From: a virus
DNA length: 64,000 bases
Direction: 5' to 3' (one strand)
IMG/VR virus record: IMGVR_UViG_3300017990_000017
Location: 1 to 64,000 of that record
How positions within the stretch are numbered: position 1 is the stretch's first letter; every line of letters begins with the position of its first letter. A model generated the notes under the pieces. That model had not been told where the DNA came from and searched no databases. It saw nothing but the letters and a program-made list of their open reading frames with translations. Below, piece by piece: positions 49,901 through 58,546 of the stretch. The position numbers and the translations under genes are program-made.

Positions 49901-50104
49901 ATGATCCTTCCCGCTGGTGGAGGTCGTCCCATCATTACGGATCCTCAAGACACCCTCATGGCGTTCAAGCCCGGGGGCGCCATTTCCCAGGCGATGGGCG
50001 GTGGGGGCGGTGGCGGCCCCGTGACCGTGAACATCTACGGAGGCGATCCGCAGAAGGTCTACGAACAAGTCATGCGCGTCATGAAGACACTCGGCCATGC
50101 CTGA
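46922..50104 (+). CDS. Tail tape measure protein
   Basis: 1,060 residues. Long helical charged stretches throughout (KQAAKLERLLDKRTRQFERE, QKRSEAQVDLESQRELAALA), a Gly/Ala-rich hydrophobic segment at about residues 200-222 (IGVALGTIAAVAGAVLALIK), and a C-terminus ending GGGGGGPVTVNIYGGD. Helical length plus membrane-like segment and position before the baseplate genes mark it as the tape measure. At the usual rule of about 0.15 nm per residue the tail would be about 160 nm. It overlaps the next gene by 8 nt. Confidence 0.85.
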   Translation: MADYKLGVDIVVNNKSGREIADQVGKALGEAAKSWKDDIARNTAKGMAAGFKLAYSSGRSGEAIAKFVASNLTEVYEKFNKAVGDGNVKQAAKLERLLDKRTRQFEREAQAQADAYEAMQKRSAQTWAENADKFRNTVDDINRSMHMKDPSGYIGMGRQIGGRIAERGRARQHQAGEMLKSGQIDEAQAAKMASRGAMVAKIGVALGTIAAVAGAVLALIKLFMDLNDRIVDMNKAILKTGTISDMGIGGRAFDAAHKFNRELETMRTDVLAAASELDGFRVSSDEMFGTLGALNEYGKGFEKIADQIDRGATHLRNYGDAAELAITYAKLMGTSSEEMGQNMSRIANDMGQDFERVAEGLSAVRQEALLSGFSMKRFVGTIMEATSGMGAYAVRLEEAGKTLKFLSNIMGETAGAELFKSLTNAFTEASTSDRLKEILTTGQAEMADIFRDQALASAESIAKELDIPAYQGPGGGEALVRRISGMNEKDRMDMLARMKAAGYEPELVQRLDNLVEEVRAGNGDLDAMVNAMSTLGPAGTLAALTQSQVFGGRMLHEFVQEEGSAGRAAAEKLTGRTGKAFEALVDASKGTAADMVALRQIQKEVRDDGRKLSKEEQMTMAELYGATVDATGKIVGASADIAAGTVEMGEEITTEQRLMLAQNNRYKQAEEEAVSEDIKLARRVAQSTEKLANVMEANMLQVLNKIYKTVYDFWQDFLGIFGQEDPGIQGRIGAQNRFAREQQRAMDAMEQNSKAMTALQEAIETEKNPIRKKALQEMLQKRSEAQVDLESQRELAALAEEAVRNMDTEGKTQEDIQKKVADILSERGYELDGRALLDENAARAFGQDLVEGATGTGKAGGVLGGFFGAKQVGAASFYTGLIEEEGYGRGAESIRRMIGAKAGLSARDNLPTAEQQAELDAAVVAAQITGMSAEDFLQKIVEISTKQVAQEARGSAVGDILGTLDQDLGSIAENTNKMVESQKNLETGLKVKDMILPAGGGRPIITDPQDTLMAFKPGGAISQAMGGGGGGGPVTVNIYGGDPQKVYEQVMRVMKTLGHA

Positions 50105-51173
50105 TCAACTTCCATACTTCACCCCCCACCTCGAGTTGGGGGATGATCCGGATGCCCCGGAGGGCAACGATCTACGTCGTGGCCGGCGTCCGGTGATTTT
50201 TGACGTGGTCAAGTCGGATCGTGAGACGAGCATTTTGCCGGAAGGTCTCCGTCTCGTTCTTCACGTTAACCCCAGGTCGATGAACCTGTCCTACGCGAAG
50301 CAGACCGATCGCGTGCAGACGCGCGGAGGCTTCGTGGAGTTCCACTGGGGCGACGCGGCCGAGGAGATCACGTTCGAGGCAGCGACCGGCGGCTTCATGC
50401 GTCTCTACGCGGGCCTGTCGAACATCACGGGGGGTTCGGGGACACAGGGGCGTCGAGAGACCATCGCGTACGACAAGTACCTCGACCTTCTGTCGCTGTT
50501 TCACAGCAACGGGGCCATCTACGACCGGCTCGGTAACATTGTGCAGCAGGGCTACATCAAGATGACCTTCGACGGTGCGGTGCACATCGGATGGTTCTCT
50601 GACCAGTTCACGGTCACCGAGGCGGCCAACCAACCGTACATGTTCAACTTGAGCACCAAGTTCATCATCGACCAAGAGATCTTGCGGTGGCGCAGTTCGG
50701 ATCTTGGTCTGCGATCGGATCGCATCGGGGCGGCACCGCTTTCGACGTTTGATGCTGAGGCTATCACGCTTCGCGACATCGTCTCTCCGAGGCCCAACCC
50801 CGATCTGATCGATCCCTTCACCGTGCCTCCTCCGACGAACCCGGACTTCGACAACACGCCTGATCTCCTCAAGGATCCCTTCGCGACGCAGCCGGCCACT
50901 ACTATTTTGAACGAGGAAGTAGACCCGTTCGCTGCCGATCCGTTCGACCCTCAGCGTGTCCTCGAAGGAGACCCGACACTGTTTGGTGCGCCGGAAGGCA
51001 CGGAGACCTTCCCGATTGAGCCGGATGCTGGTGCCGGTATTTTGCCGGATTTCGAGCCGGAAGAGGGCGGCCCTCCGCCACCAGAAGAGGAAGAGCCTGA
51101 AGAAGAGCCCGAGGAAACCGAGCTTCCCGGGGTCGTGGATCCTCCCCCACTTCCAGGAGTTGAGGAGCCCTAA
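50097..51173 (+). CDS. Baseplate/tail-end adaptor protein A
   Basis: 358 residues. Residues about 47-200 (LVLHVNPRSMNLSYAKQTDR, GFVEFHWGDAAEEITFEAAT, LLSLFHSNGAIYDRLGNIVQ) form a domain also found in the next gene, resembling gp53/LysM-linked baseplate adaptors placed after tape measures. The C-terminal 100 residues are acidic and Pro-rich (PPPPEEEEPEEEPEETELPG), probably flexible. Overlap with the tape measure suggests coupled expression. Confidence 0.6.
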   Translation: MPDQLPYFTPHLELGDDPDAPEGNDLRRGRRPVIFDVVKSDRETSILPEGLRLVLHVNPRSMNLSYAKQTDRVQTRGGFVEFHWGDAAEEITFEAATGGFMRLYAGLSNITGGSGTQGRRETIAYDKYLDLLSLFHSNGAIYDRLGNIVQQGYIKMTFDGAVHIGWFSDQFTVTEAANQPYMFNLSTKFIIDQEILRWRSSDLGLRSDRIGAAPLSTFDAEAITLRDIVSPRPNPDLIDPFTVPPPTNPDFDNTPDLLKDPFATQPATTILNEEVDPFAADPFDPQRVLEGDPTLFGAPEGTETFPIEPDAGAGILPDFEPEEGGPPPPEEEEPEEEPEETELPGVVDPPPLPGVEEP

Positions 51174-51176
51174 GTC

Positions 51177-52667
51177 ATGGCGGATCTGAGTGACGAGGAC
51201 TTCCCCGGGTTCCAGCCGCTCGCGAACTATCGCGGGTTTCGGTATGGTCCCAACTTCGTCCCGCAGAGTCGCGGGGCCGACTCTCTTGCGCTTGATGGGA
51301 CGAAGCAGCGCCTTCGTGACCCTCAGCTTGGTTCACCCTTCACTTTCCGTATCCGTCCTCCGGCCACGTTGGTGAACGCGCTTCTCGGAGGCGGTGGGGC
51401 TCGTACACGGGGTCCTTTTGATCCTCTCCTCGAGGAAGTTTTCCAAGAAGCGCTGGACAACCTCATGGTGGTGGAGCAGCGGTTTGCTGCGGGTCTTGCC
51501 ACCATGCAAGAGCTCGAGGAAGCTCGGTCTGGTCTCCTTGGTGGGCGCCCTCGTCCGAGCAACAACATCAACATCATCGAGACGGCACAGAGGGCCAACA
51601 ACAACTTCAGCCGCACGTTGGATGCCCGTGCCGGGTTCGATGCTCGCAACTACGTCGCCAACAGTGACACGCAGGGTTCGGGGACTACCGAGCAGCCGCC
51701 GCTTATTGCTGCCAACGGGCAGGAGTTCGATCAGCGGAGGGTTGAGCAAAGCCAGGCGAACCAACCGGCGGTGTCGGACCTCGACCAGGCTCGAGACGTG
51801 ATTGTGCAGCTCAACAAGGTGCTCGCGACACCACCCTTGACCCTGCTCATCAACCCTGAGCAGCTTCAAATCACGTACACGAAAAAACAGGTCTACCAGG
51901 ACCGCAACCGTTTCAACTACATCTTCCAGAGCTGGGGAGAAGAGCAGGTTCGTCTCTCGGTGTCCGGCAAGTCCGCCGGGTTTGTCGTGGGTGCTGTTGG
52001 CGGAGCCGGTACCTTTGAGACCAACAACGGTCAGGGCGTCATCCCAACCGAAACGGACGAGCCGAGCGGCTATCAGTACGCTTCGAAGTGGGATTCGGCT
52101 GCATGGCAGAACCTGATGGGGCTTTTCGCCTTCTACCGGAACAACGGGTACATCTACGACAACCGTGGACGCCCTTCGTCGGAGGCGCACCTGTTCATCG
52201 GCAACGTGGAGATCGCGTACGACCAGTGGGTGTACGTCGGCAACTTCGAGAACTTCCAGTACAGCTACTCGGAAGACAAACAACACGGTGCTGTGGATTT
52301 CAGTTTCGATTTCGTCGCTTCGTTCATCTTCGATCGTTCTAAGGGCGGGGCGGTTACGCCTCTCCCCTCAGTGACGCCTTCGCCGAGTGAGGAAACGGCA
52401 CGCATCGCGGAGTTGTCGGCGGAGCTTGATGCTCTTCTCGACCAGTCGTACAACTCCGAGTACTCACAGACATTGCCGCTGGGAGAGCAAGGATCGCCTG
52501 CGACATCGGTTCTGGATGAGCAAATTGATGTCACGTCTCAGAACCCGCTTCAAGGTCCTGAGATCGCACCCGGTGTTTTCCTGCCTCCTGGATCGACGAC
52601 GAGGTTCCCGGTGGGGGGTCCTAACAACGCGGGAATCCCTGACGGGTTCGATGGGCAAGGTTTCTAG
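51177..52667 (+). CDS. Baseplate/tail-end adaptor protein B (paralogue of A)
   Basis: 496 residues. The core at about 215-385 (LLINPEQLQITYTKKQVYQD, FNYIFQSWGEEQVRLSVSGK, LMGLFAFYRNNGYIYDNRGR, YVGNFENFQYSYSEDKQHG) aligns with protein A: INPxxLxxxYxK, WGEE, LFxxYxxNGxIYD, then a strand near the end. The N-terminal 200 residues are unique and partly helical. Both flanks of the core are hydrophilic. Two related adaptors side by side suggest stacked rings near the hub. Confidence 0.6.
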   Translation: MADLSDEDFPGFQPLANYRGFRYGPNFVPQSRGADSLALDGTKQRLRDPQLGSPFTFRIRPPATLVNALLGGGGARTRGPFDPLLEEVFQEALDNLMVVEQRFAAGLATMQELEEARSGLLGGRPRPSNNINIIETAQRANNNFSRTLDARAGFDARNYVANSDTQGSGTTEQPPLIAANGQEFDQRRVEQSQANQPAVSDLDQARDVIVQLNKVLATPPLTLLINPEQLQITYTKKQVYQDRNRFNYIFQSWGEEQVRLSVSGKSAGFVVGAVGGAGTFETNNGQGVIPTETDEPSGYQYASKWDSAAWQNLMGLFAFYRNNGYIYDNRGRPSSEAHLFIGNVEIAYDQWVYVGNFENFQYSYSEDKQHGAVDFSFDFVASFIFDRSKGGAVTPLPSVTPSPSEETARIAELSAELDALLDQSYNSEYSQTLPLGEQGSPATSVLDEQIDVTSQNPLQGPEIAPGVFLPPGSTTRFPVGGPNNAGIPDGFDGQGF

Positions 52668-52669
52668 TC

Positions 52670-55600
52670 ATGGGCAACATCGAAGATCGTCCTTACGCTG
52701 GAACATGGGTTCTCAACAACCGTTCGGTGGTGAAGTACACCCCCGATGCGTTGGTGTTCATCAACGGCGACACCTCGTTACCTGGGTGCGCTCGCTGTCG
52801 TGGTCGCATCGAGGTCCAGCGGTTCGTCACCGGGATGTCCGTCGAGGCCGGTACCGATCCCGTGTCGCACTCGGCCAGCATCCAGTTGGCTCTTCCGCGC
52901 GTGCAGGGCAAGCAGGTCTTCATCGACGGCTACAACATCCTGCGCCCCGGTCTCGAGGTCCACATCTTCATGCGCGGGTACTTCCCGATCCGGGGCATGT
53001 TCTCGCACCTGTCGGGGCAGCCTTCGGGCCCTGACGCGCAAGGTTCCCCTTCTGACGCGAACCAGTTGGACCTCAGCAAGTACGCGACGTACCCGTACTA
53101 CCCGGTCTTCCACGGTCTCATCACGCAGGTCAACTACGAGTACAGCGACGGTTTCTACTACGGATCCTTGAACTGCACGTCGCTCCTGCACTTCTGGCAG
53201 TACGTGAACATCACGACGGCCGGTGCATGGAGGGGGCAGAGCAAGCGCCCTTACGACGACACCGGGCGCACCACTCTGTACGGGCACAATTTCAACAACA
53301 CGCACCCGTTCGCGATCATCTACACGCTCTACAAAGACGTGGCGGGGTCCGCTGCTGGCGTCGACTTTGCCCTCAGTGAAGAGACCAACGTTGACGCTAC
53401 TGCCGACTCTTTTGGGAACTCAGATCGTCAGATCTTCAGCATGGTGTCGTTGTACTGGGAGCAGCGGTTCAAGACACGCATCCAGAACCTGCGGATGTAC
53501 GGGGTCAACGGGCAGCTTTTCAATGCGGCCCAACAGGCATGGCTTGGCACCAACCGTGACGTGAATGGCCTCATTGAGAGTTCTACCGCCAACGATCCGA
53601 CGACGACCTTAACGGCGAGCGATCCTTTCTCGGCACGCTACTCAGTCGCGAAATCACTGGGCCTTCAACAGGCGGGTGCGGACTTCACGTTTTCGCCGCT
53701 GATTCAGCAGGACAACGAGTTCTTCAACTTGTCCGTCCTCGACATGTTCGCGTTCAATCAGTCCATCGGCGAGATGGGTGCGAACAACCTCTGGCAGACC
53801 ACGTACCAGACCAAAATGGATATCGCTCAGCGAGTCATGGAGGTGACTGGCTACGAGTTTTACCAGGACGTGGATGGGGACCTGGTCTTCAAGCCGCCCT
53901 TCTGGAACTTAGACACGGCACCGAACCGATACTACCGGCTCGAAGATTCCGACATCATCAACATCACCTTCACGGAGAAGGAACCGAACGCGACCTACAT
54001 CATCGTGCGCGGTGTCTGGATCCCAGGTCTCACGGACGTGACACCTCCGGACGATGTGCTGCTCAAGCGTGGCTTGTACATCGACTACAAGCTCGTAGCT
54101 CAGTTTGGGTGGCGTCCGGCTCCGACGCTCGAGCTCACCTACGTCATCGACCCCAAGGTTCTGTTCTGGATCGGTGTGGCTCGCCTGGATGCGCTCAACG
54201 TGGATACGTTCAGCGCCTCGGCGACGATCCCCATCCGAGCGGAGCTCAGGCCAGGTTACCCGGTCTACATCCCCTTCGCGGACTGTTACTACTACATCCG
54301 CCAGCTCAGCCACTCGTTTTCCTTCGGAGGGACTTGCACGACGAGTCTTGTGTTGACGTGTCGGCGAGCAAAGTGGCACGCTCCTGGATTCCTGGAGCCG
54401 CCGCCTCCTGGGAAGTCCGCCATCGAGCAGATTCGCCTTGACCGTCCGGACCTCCCGCCACGTCCACTCGAGGCGATTGTGAACGATGTACCCCGTTGGG
54501 TTGGATTCCCGAACGTGGTGATGGCGCTCGACCCTCGGAAGTTCAACCCCAACTTTTCTGTGGTCGGCGTTGGCATCGATTACTTCGACCAGTTTGACGA
54601 GTGTACTTCGGCCGATCTGTTGTTCGATTGGATCGTTCGAGACGTGGCGCTTCTCAACGCTTTCGAGATCGACGTGCCTTCTCAGTCTCCTGACGGGAAC
54701 ACGGTCATCGAAGACCCGACCCAAGTTACGCGGTTGAAGTTCCGAAACAGCCAGAACGAGTGGATCTCGTTCACGGTGGACGATCTCGTGCGTGGCTTTG
54801 CGGATTACCGTTCGGCCCGTTCTCCCGTCGAAGAGACGAACCTCGAGGTCAACAAGCAAGCGGATCTCGTCGCTGAAAAGGACCGAAACTTCAACGCTTT
54901 CAAGCTTGCCCAGAAGGCCGGCGGTAAGACGAAGGGGAACCCAGACTCTGACCGGGCTTCGGCCACGGACCGTCTCGATGTGCTTCGAGGCGAGCAACAA
55001 AACGAGCTCGTGAAGTTCCGCCAGACGGTCTCGGCGTCCCCGAGCATCGATACGCTCGTCCAGATTTTCGAGGCTCTTCAGCCCAACAGCAACAAGCCCA
55101 TTCGTCGTAAGATCGATGGCATCCCGGGCTCGGACGTGCGCCTCTCGTACTTCGAAAGTTTGGGTGCATTGAAGGGTCAGTACTTGGCCGGAAGTATCCC
55201 CGGGAACTACCGGTACTTCTCGTGTTCGCATCCCTTCGAAAGCCAGCAAGGGATGCCGGTCGTGCGTTGGGACGACGGGAAACGAAGCAAGGGTTCTTCG
55301 CGGTCGGTACCTCGAAGAGGTTCGACCCGTTCGAACCGTGGCGGGCGGCGTTCAGCCACCACGGCGGTTCAGGGTCGTCTTCCGGACATCTTCCAGACGC
55401 TACAGGCCGCGACGGATCAGCTCCCCAACATCGATCGATGGTTCGATCCAAATCAGCGCAACGGTGAGTTCAGGAAGTGGTCGGGCCTGACGAGCAAACG
55501 AGGAAGAGCCGCTCGAGAGCAGATGGACCCGGAGGTCGCACAGCGTCTCGTGGACATCACGTCTGCCGCGAACACGATCGTTCAGCGGGTGTTGGACTTC

Positions 55601-58546
55601 CCGGGATACAGCGATCTCATTTCTCGAGGCAAAGGTTTGGTCCTTGCCAACCCGCGACTGCTGTCCGGGTACCGTCCGGCGTCCGAGCCCGCTGCTGCGG
55701 AAGCCTATCACTCTGCGGGCACCGCCATCGACATCACGTGGTTCGATGGCGGTCGTGATGCTGCGAAGAGGAATGGCATCACGGACGTGCACAACGAGGT
55801 GATCCGCATTGTTCGGACGGTGGTGGCGCAAGCTTACAGCGAGGGTCTTATTCAAGGCATGGGGTTCTACATCCTCAACAAGAGCGAGGGCGGCACGTTC
55901 ACCCACACCGACCGTCGCGGACAAGGTGCACGACGACAACTCCAGCAGCAACGTCAGGCTTTGCGCGAAGAGTATGAAGCTGGTCGTCGAGAACCCCCCA
56001 CCAATGAACGAAAGCGGAGAAAGTTCTTCAAGATCATCGGTAAGCGAGATCCACAAGGGATCGTCAATACTAAGGAGAAGTCGGCGGCACCGGGCCCGGC
56101 TCGACGTGGCAAGTGGACTGAGAACGCGGAAAGCTGGGGAGACTTCGTCAGGAACAACAACCTCGACATTCCGCTTGGCTGGGCCAATGTGTCTGCGGTC
56201 GAGGACAAGGTCGTCATCACGAACGATCCCGCGACTGACCCTCCTGCCGATCCGCCCGAGAACACGACACCACCCGAGCCCGTACCGCTCCCCCCGCCTC
56301 CCGAGAAGCTTCCGACGGTCGAGGTGTTTGAGCAGAACTTGAACACCGCTCGCACCGTGGTGCAGTTCCTGCCTACGACCAAGAGTTCGGGTGCGAACCG
56401 TCGAGCTCCCGAGGTCATTCTCGGCACCGGAACTTGTCGGAAGGGTTTGCAGATCGCTCGAGGCCCCAACCGGACACCGGAGGTGGTCACGACGGATCAG
56501 ATCCAACGTATCTCGTTCGTACGGCACCAGGCCGGCAAGTTCATGCAGGTCGTGGGCACGTCTCAGAACTCAGGTTCGACCGTGTTCAAGGGAGTCGCGT
56601 TCCAGAAGAACGTGACGCAGAAGTTCGATCAGGCGGTGCAGAACCTGTCGGACCCAAACGTGACCGTGGACTCGATCTTCCGCCCCATCTACGACCAGAT
56701 CGCGGAGGACTTGGCTTCGGACGCGGCCATCGTGCCTGACATCGATGAGAACGGCGACATCCTCATTGACGAGGACGCCAACCTGAACATCAAGCTCGTG
56801 CCTTTCGAGGATGTGCTGACCGTGGAGAACGCCCGTGTCCCGGCGTCGGTGCAGGAGCAGCTTGCCCAGGGCGGCATCGGAACAGATACGGACCCGTACT
56901 TCCTTGGCGACTTCACGTTCACGCAGCTTGCTCTGATCGAGGGATATGTGCCCAAGGGTCCGCGCAAGGATGACTCGCAAAACTGGCAGCAGCCTGCTCG
57001 CAACGCTGCGAGCAACATCGCGTTGGAGGTTATCCGACAGATCGAGCGTGGCAACAACCTGACGGGGCCCGACAACTGGCCTGGGTACCTGACCTTGGTC
57101 AAGAACATTCAGCAGGGAGACAACGCGGACAAGCAGACCAAGCTGTCGCGGCTCAACACGGCTTTCAACGACGCCATGACCAAAGCCTTCGGTGCGAACG
57201 AAGCTGAGGCCGTCACGACACCCAATGAGGCTAACGAGAAGGCCGTCAAAGAAGGCAAGATTGAAAGTCCGATCCACTCCCCGGTGTTCCCTGTCTCGGA
57301 TGAGAAGGGGTACGAGCACTACGGTGCTTACCGTTACGGTCGTGGTTTGTCGGTCGAGCCTGGAGGCACCTGGGAGTTCATCCACAACAAGAACGGCGAC
57401 CCCTTCAAGAACGTGACGGCACAGTCGGCCGAAGAGTTCTTGAACGTTTTGACCCTCGTGAAGACGGGTCGTATCGATGGTGATACTTCATTCTTCAATG
57501 TCGCTGCTGCGAGAGAAGCTGCGCTCGACTTTTTTACGAACATCTTCTCGCAAAAGCAGGATCCTCTTTCGACCGAAGGGTTGAGTCCTGACGTGGCGGC
57601 ACAGGGACGGGAAGCACAAGCCGGAGCTACGGCTACCGTGGGAGAAGGGGATGTGGTTCGAAAGACCGGGCTTAGCGAGCTCGAGCGCGCTCAGGTTGAG
57701 CAGTCTGTTCAGGATTTGGCTCAAACAATCACGCGGCTTGGCCAAACGGCGCGTGGTCGTGACGTTCTACGAGAACTTCTCGAAGCCAACGGTGACGATC
57801 CGAACATCTTGAAGGGGAAGTCCTTCGATATCTCGGACACTCAGTTCACGCGCAACTTCGTGAACTACGCTGTCAACTTCGGCAAGAGCCCCGTGTTCAA
57901 GACCACGGTCTCGAACGCGGCGTATCGACTTTCGGATTTGACCTCCCATCTACTGAACCGAGCAGGTCAGACCTGTATCTGTCGTGGTACGGATGCCGAC
58001 GTGACACTTGAGGCGTACTCGCGTACCGGATTCATCACGGCCCCGGGTATCGACCAGGAAAACGAGAAGGCCGAGGCGTTTGCCAGCGAGACGGCGATCA
58101 AACAAGAGACTCCCCACGCGCTTCAACAGAAGGCTCAGCGCGGCGAAATCACCGGCGAACAACCGGATGCCTCCACGTTCCAAGAAACGGTGGCGCCGGG
58201 CCAAGGAACTCCTCTTCCGTCTGTGTCAGAGGATCCTGGCACGGTGTCCGCTGAAAACCCGCCTACCACTGCGAACATCGAAGACCTCGGGACTATAAAC
58301 CTGACATTCGATCCCGACACTCTAGAGCTGATCGGGGCCACGGCTGTGGGGACGGAGGGTCCCGTGGATGTTTTGGCTGACGAGGGTGGAACGCAGATTG
58401 AACCGACCAATCCCCTTGACAATTTGACCCCAGGGCAAGTTGCTGCTTTGCAGCAGGAGACGGGGCTTACCGGGGCGCAACTCTCCGCAGCGCTTGAAGC
58501 GGGTGAGATTGACCTGAGCATTCTTGGAGAGGACTTCGATGGGTAG
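52670..58546 (+). CDS. Giant baseplate hub protein with M15-type peptidase domain
   Basis: 1,958 residues. The N-terminal 600 residues are hub-like (FVTGMSVEAGTDPVSHSASI, then LRPGLEVHIFMRGYFPIRGM, VFHGLITQVNYEYSDGFYYG, and a late DIAQRVMEVTGYEFYQDVDG segment). Residues about 960-1085 carry a Peptidase M15-like domain: LLSGYRPASEPAAAEAYHSA with H1014 and D1021 (HSAGTAID) and a third ligand H1079 in TFTHTD. M15 enzymes cleave peptidoglycan cross-links, suiting a tail-borne lysin. The C-terminal 850 residues are long, mixed and Pro/acidic in places. Later Cys pair TCICRG near residue 1765. Most likely the central hub with built-in cell wall cleavage. Confidence 0.75.
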   Translation: MGNIEDRPYAGTWVLNNRSVVKYTPDALVFINGDTSLPGCARCRGRIEVQRFVTGMSVEAGTDPVSHSASIQLALPRVQGKQVFIDGYNILRPGLEVHIFMRGYFPIRGMFSHLSGQPSGPDAQGSPSDANQLDLSKYATYPYYPVFHGLITQVNYEYSDGFYYGSLNCTSLLHFWQYVNITTAGAWRGQSKRPYDDTGRTTLYGHNFNNTHPFAIIYTLYKDVAGSAAGVDFALSEETNVDATADSFGNSDRQIFSMVSLYWEQRFKTRIQNLRMYGVNGQLFNAAQQAWLGTNRDVNGLIESSTANDPTTTLTASDPFSARYSVAKSLGLQQAGADFTFSPLIQQDNEFFNLSVLDMFAFNQSIGEMGANNLWQTTYQTKMDIAQRVMEVTGYEFYQDVDGDLVFKPPFWNLDTAPNRYYRLEDSDIINITFTEKEPNATYIIVRGVWIPGLTDVTPPDDVLLKRGLYIDYKLVAQFGWRPAPTLELTYVIDPKVLFWIGVARLDALNVDTFSASATIPIRAELRPGYPVYIPFADCYYYIRQLSHSFSFGGTCTTSLVLTCRRAKWHAPGFLEPPPPGKSAIEQIRLDRPDLPPRPLEAIVNDVPRWVGFPNVVMALDPRKFNPNFSVVGVGIDYFDQFDECTSADLLFDWIVRDVALLNAFEIDVPSQSPDGNTVIEDPTQVTRLKFRNSQNEWISFTVDDLVRGFADYRSARSPVEETNLEVNKQADLVAEKDRNFNAFKLAQKAGGKTKGNPDSDRASATDRLDVLRGEQQNELVKFRQTVSASPSIDTLVQIFEALQPNSNKPIRRKIDGIPGSDVRLSYFESLGALKGQYLAGSIPGNYRYFSCSHPFESQQGMPVVRWDDGKRSKGSSRSVPRRGSTRSNRGGRRSATTAVQGRLPDIFQTLQAATDQLPNIDRWFDPNQRNGEFRKWSGLTSKRGRAAREQMDPEVAQRLVDITSAANTIVQRVLDFPGYSDLISRGKGLVLANPRLLSGYRPASEPAAAEAYHSAGTAIDITWFDGGRDAAKRNGITDVHNEVIRIVRTVVAQAYSEGLIQGMGFYILNKSEGGTFTHTDRRGQGARRQLQQQRQALREEYEAGRREPPTNERKRRKFFKIIGKRDPQGIVNTKEKSAAPGPARRGKWTENAESWGDFVRNNNLDIPLGWANVSAVEDKVVITNDPATDPPADPPENTTPPEPVPLPPPPEKLPTVEVFEQNLNTARTVVQFLPTTKSSGANRRAPEVILGTGTCRKGLQIARGPNRTPEVVTTDQIQRISFVRHQAGKFMQVVGTSQNSGSTVFKGVAFQKNVTQKFDQAVQNLSDPNVTVDSIFRPIYDQIAEDLASDAAIVPDIDENGDILIDEDANLNIKLVPFEDVLTVENARVPASVQEQLAQGGIGTDTDPYFLGDFTFTQLALIEGYVPKGPRKDDSQNWQQPARNAASNIALEVIRQIERGNNLTGPDNWPGYLTLVKNIQQGDNADKQTKLSRLNTAFNDAMTKAFGANEAEAVTTPNEANEKAVKEGKIESPIHSPVFPVSDEKGYEHYGAYRYGRGLSVEPGGTWEFIHNKNGDPFKNVTAQSAEEFLNVLTLVKTGRIDGDTSFFNVAAAREAALDFFTNIFSQKQDPLSTEGLSPDVAAQGREAQAGATATVGEGDVVRKTGLSELERAQVEQSVQDLAQTITRLGQTARGRDVLRELLEANGDDPNILKGKSFDISDTQFTRNFVNYAVNFGKSPVFKTTVSNAAYRLSDLTSHLLNRAGQTCICRGTDADVTLEAYSRTGFITAPGIDQENEKAEAFASETAIKQETPHALQQKAQRGEITGEQPDASTFQETVAPGQGTPLPSVSEDPGTVSAENPPTTANIEDLGTINLTFDPDTLELIGATAVGTEGPVDVLADEGGTQIEPTNPLDNLTPGQVAALQQETGLTGAQLSAALEAGEIDLSILGEDFDG

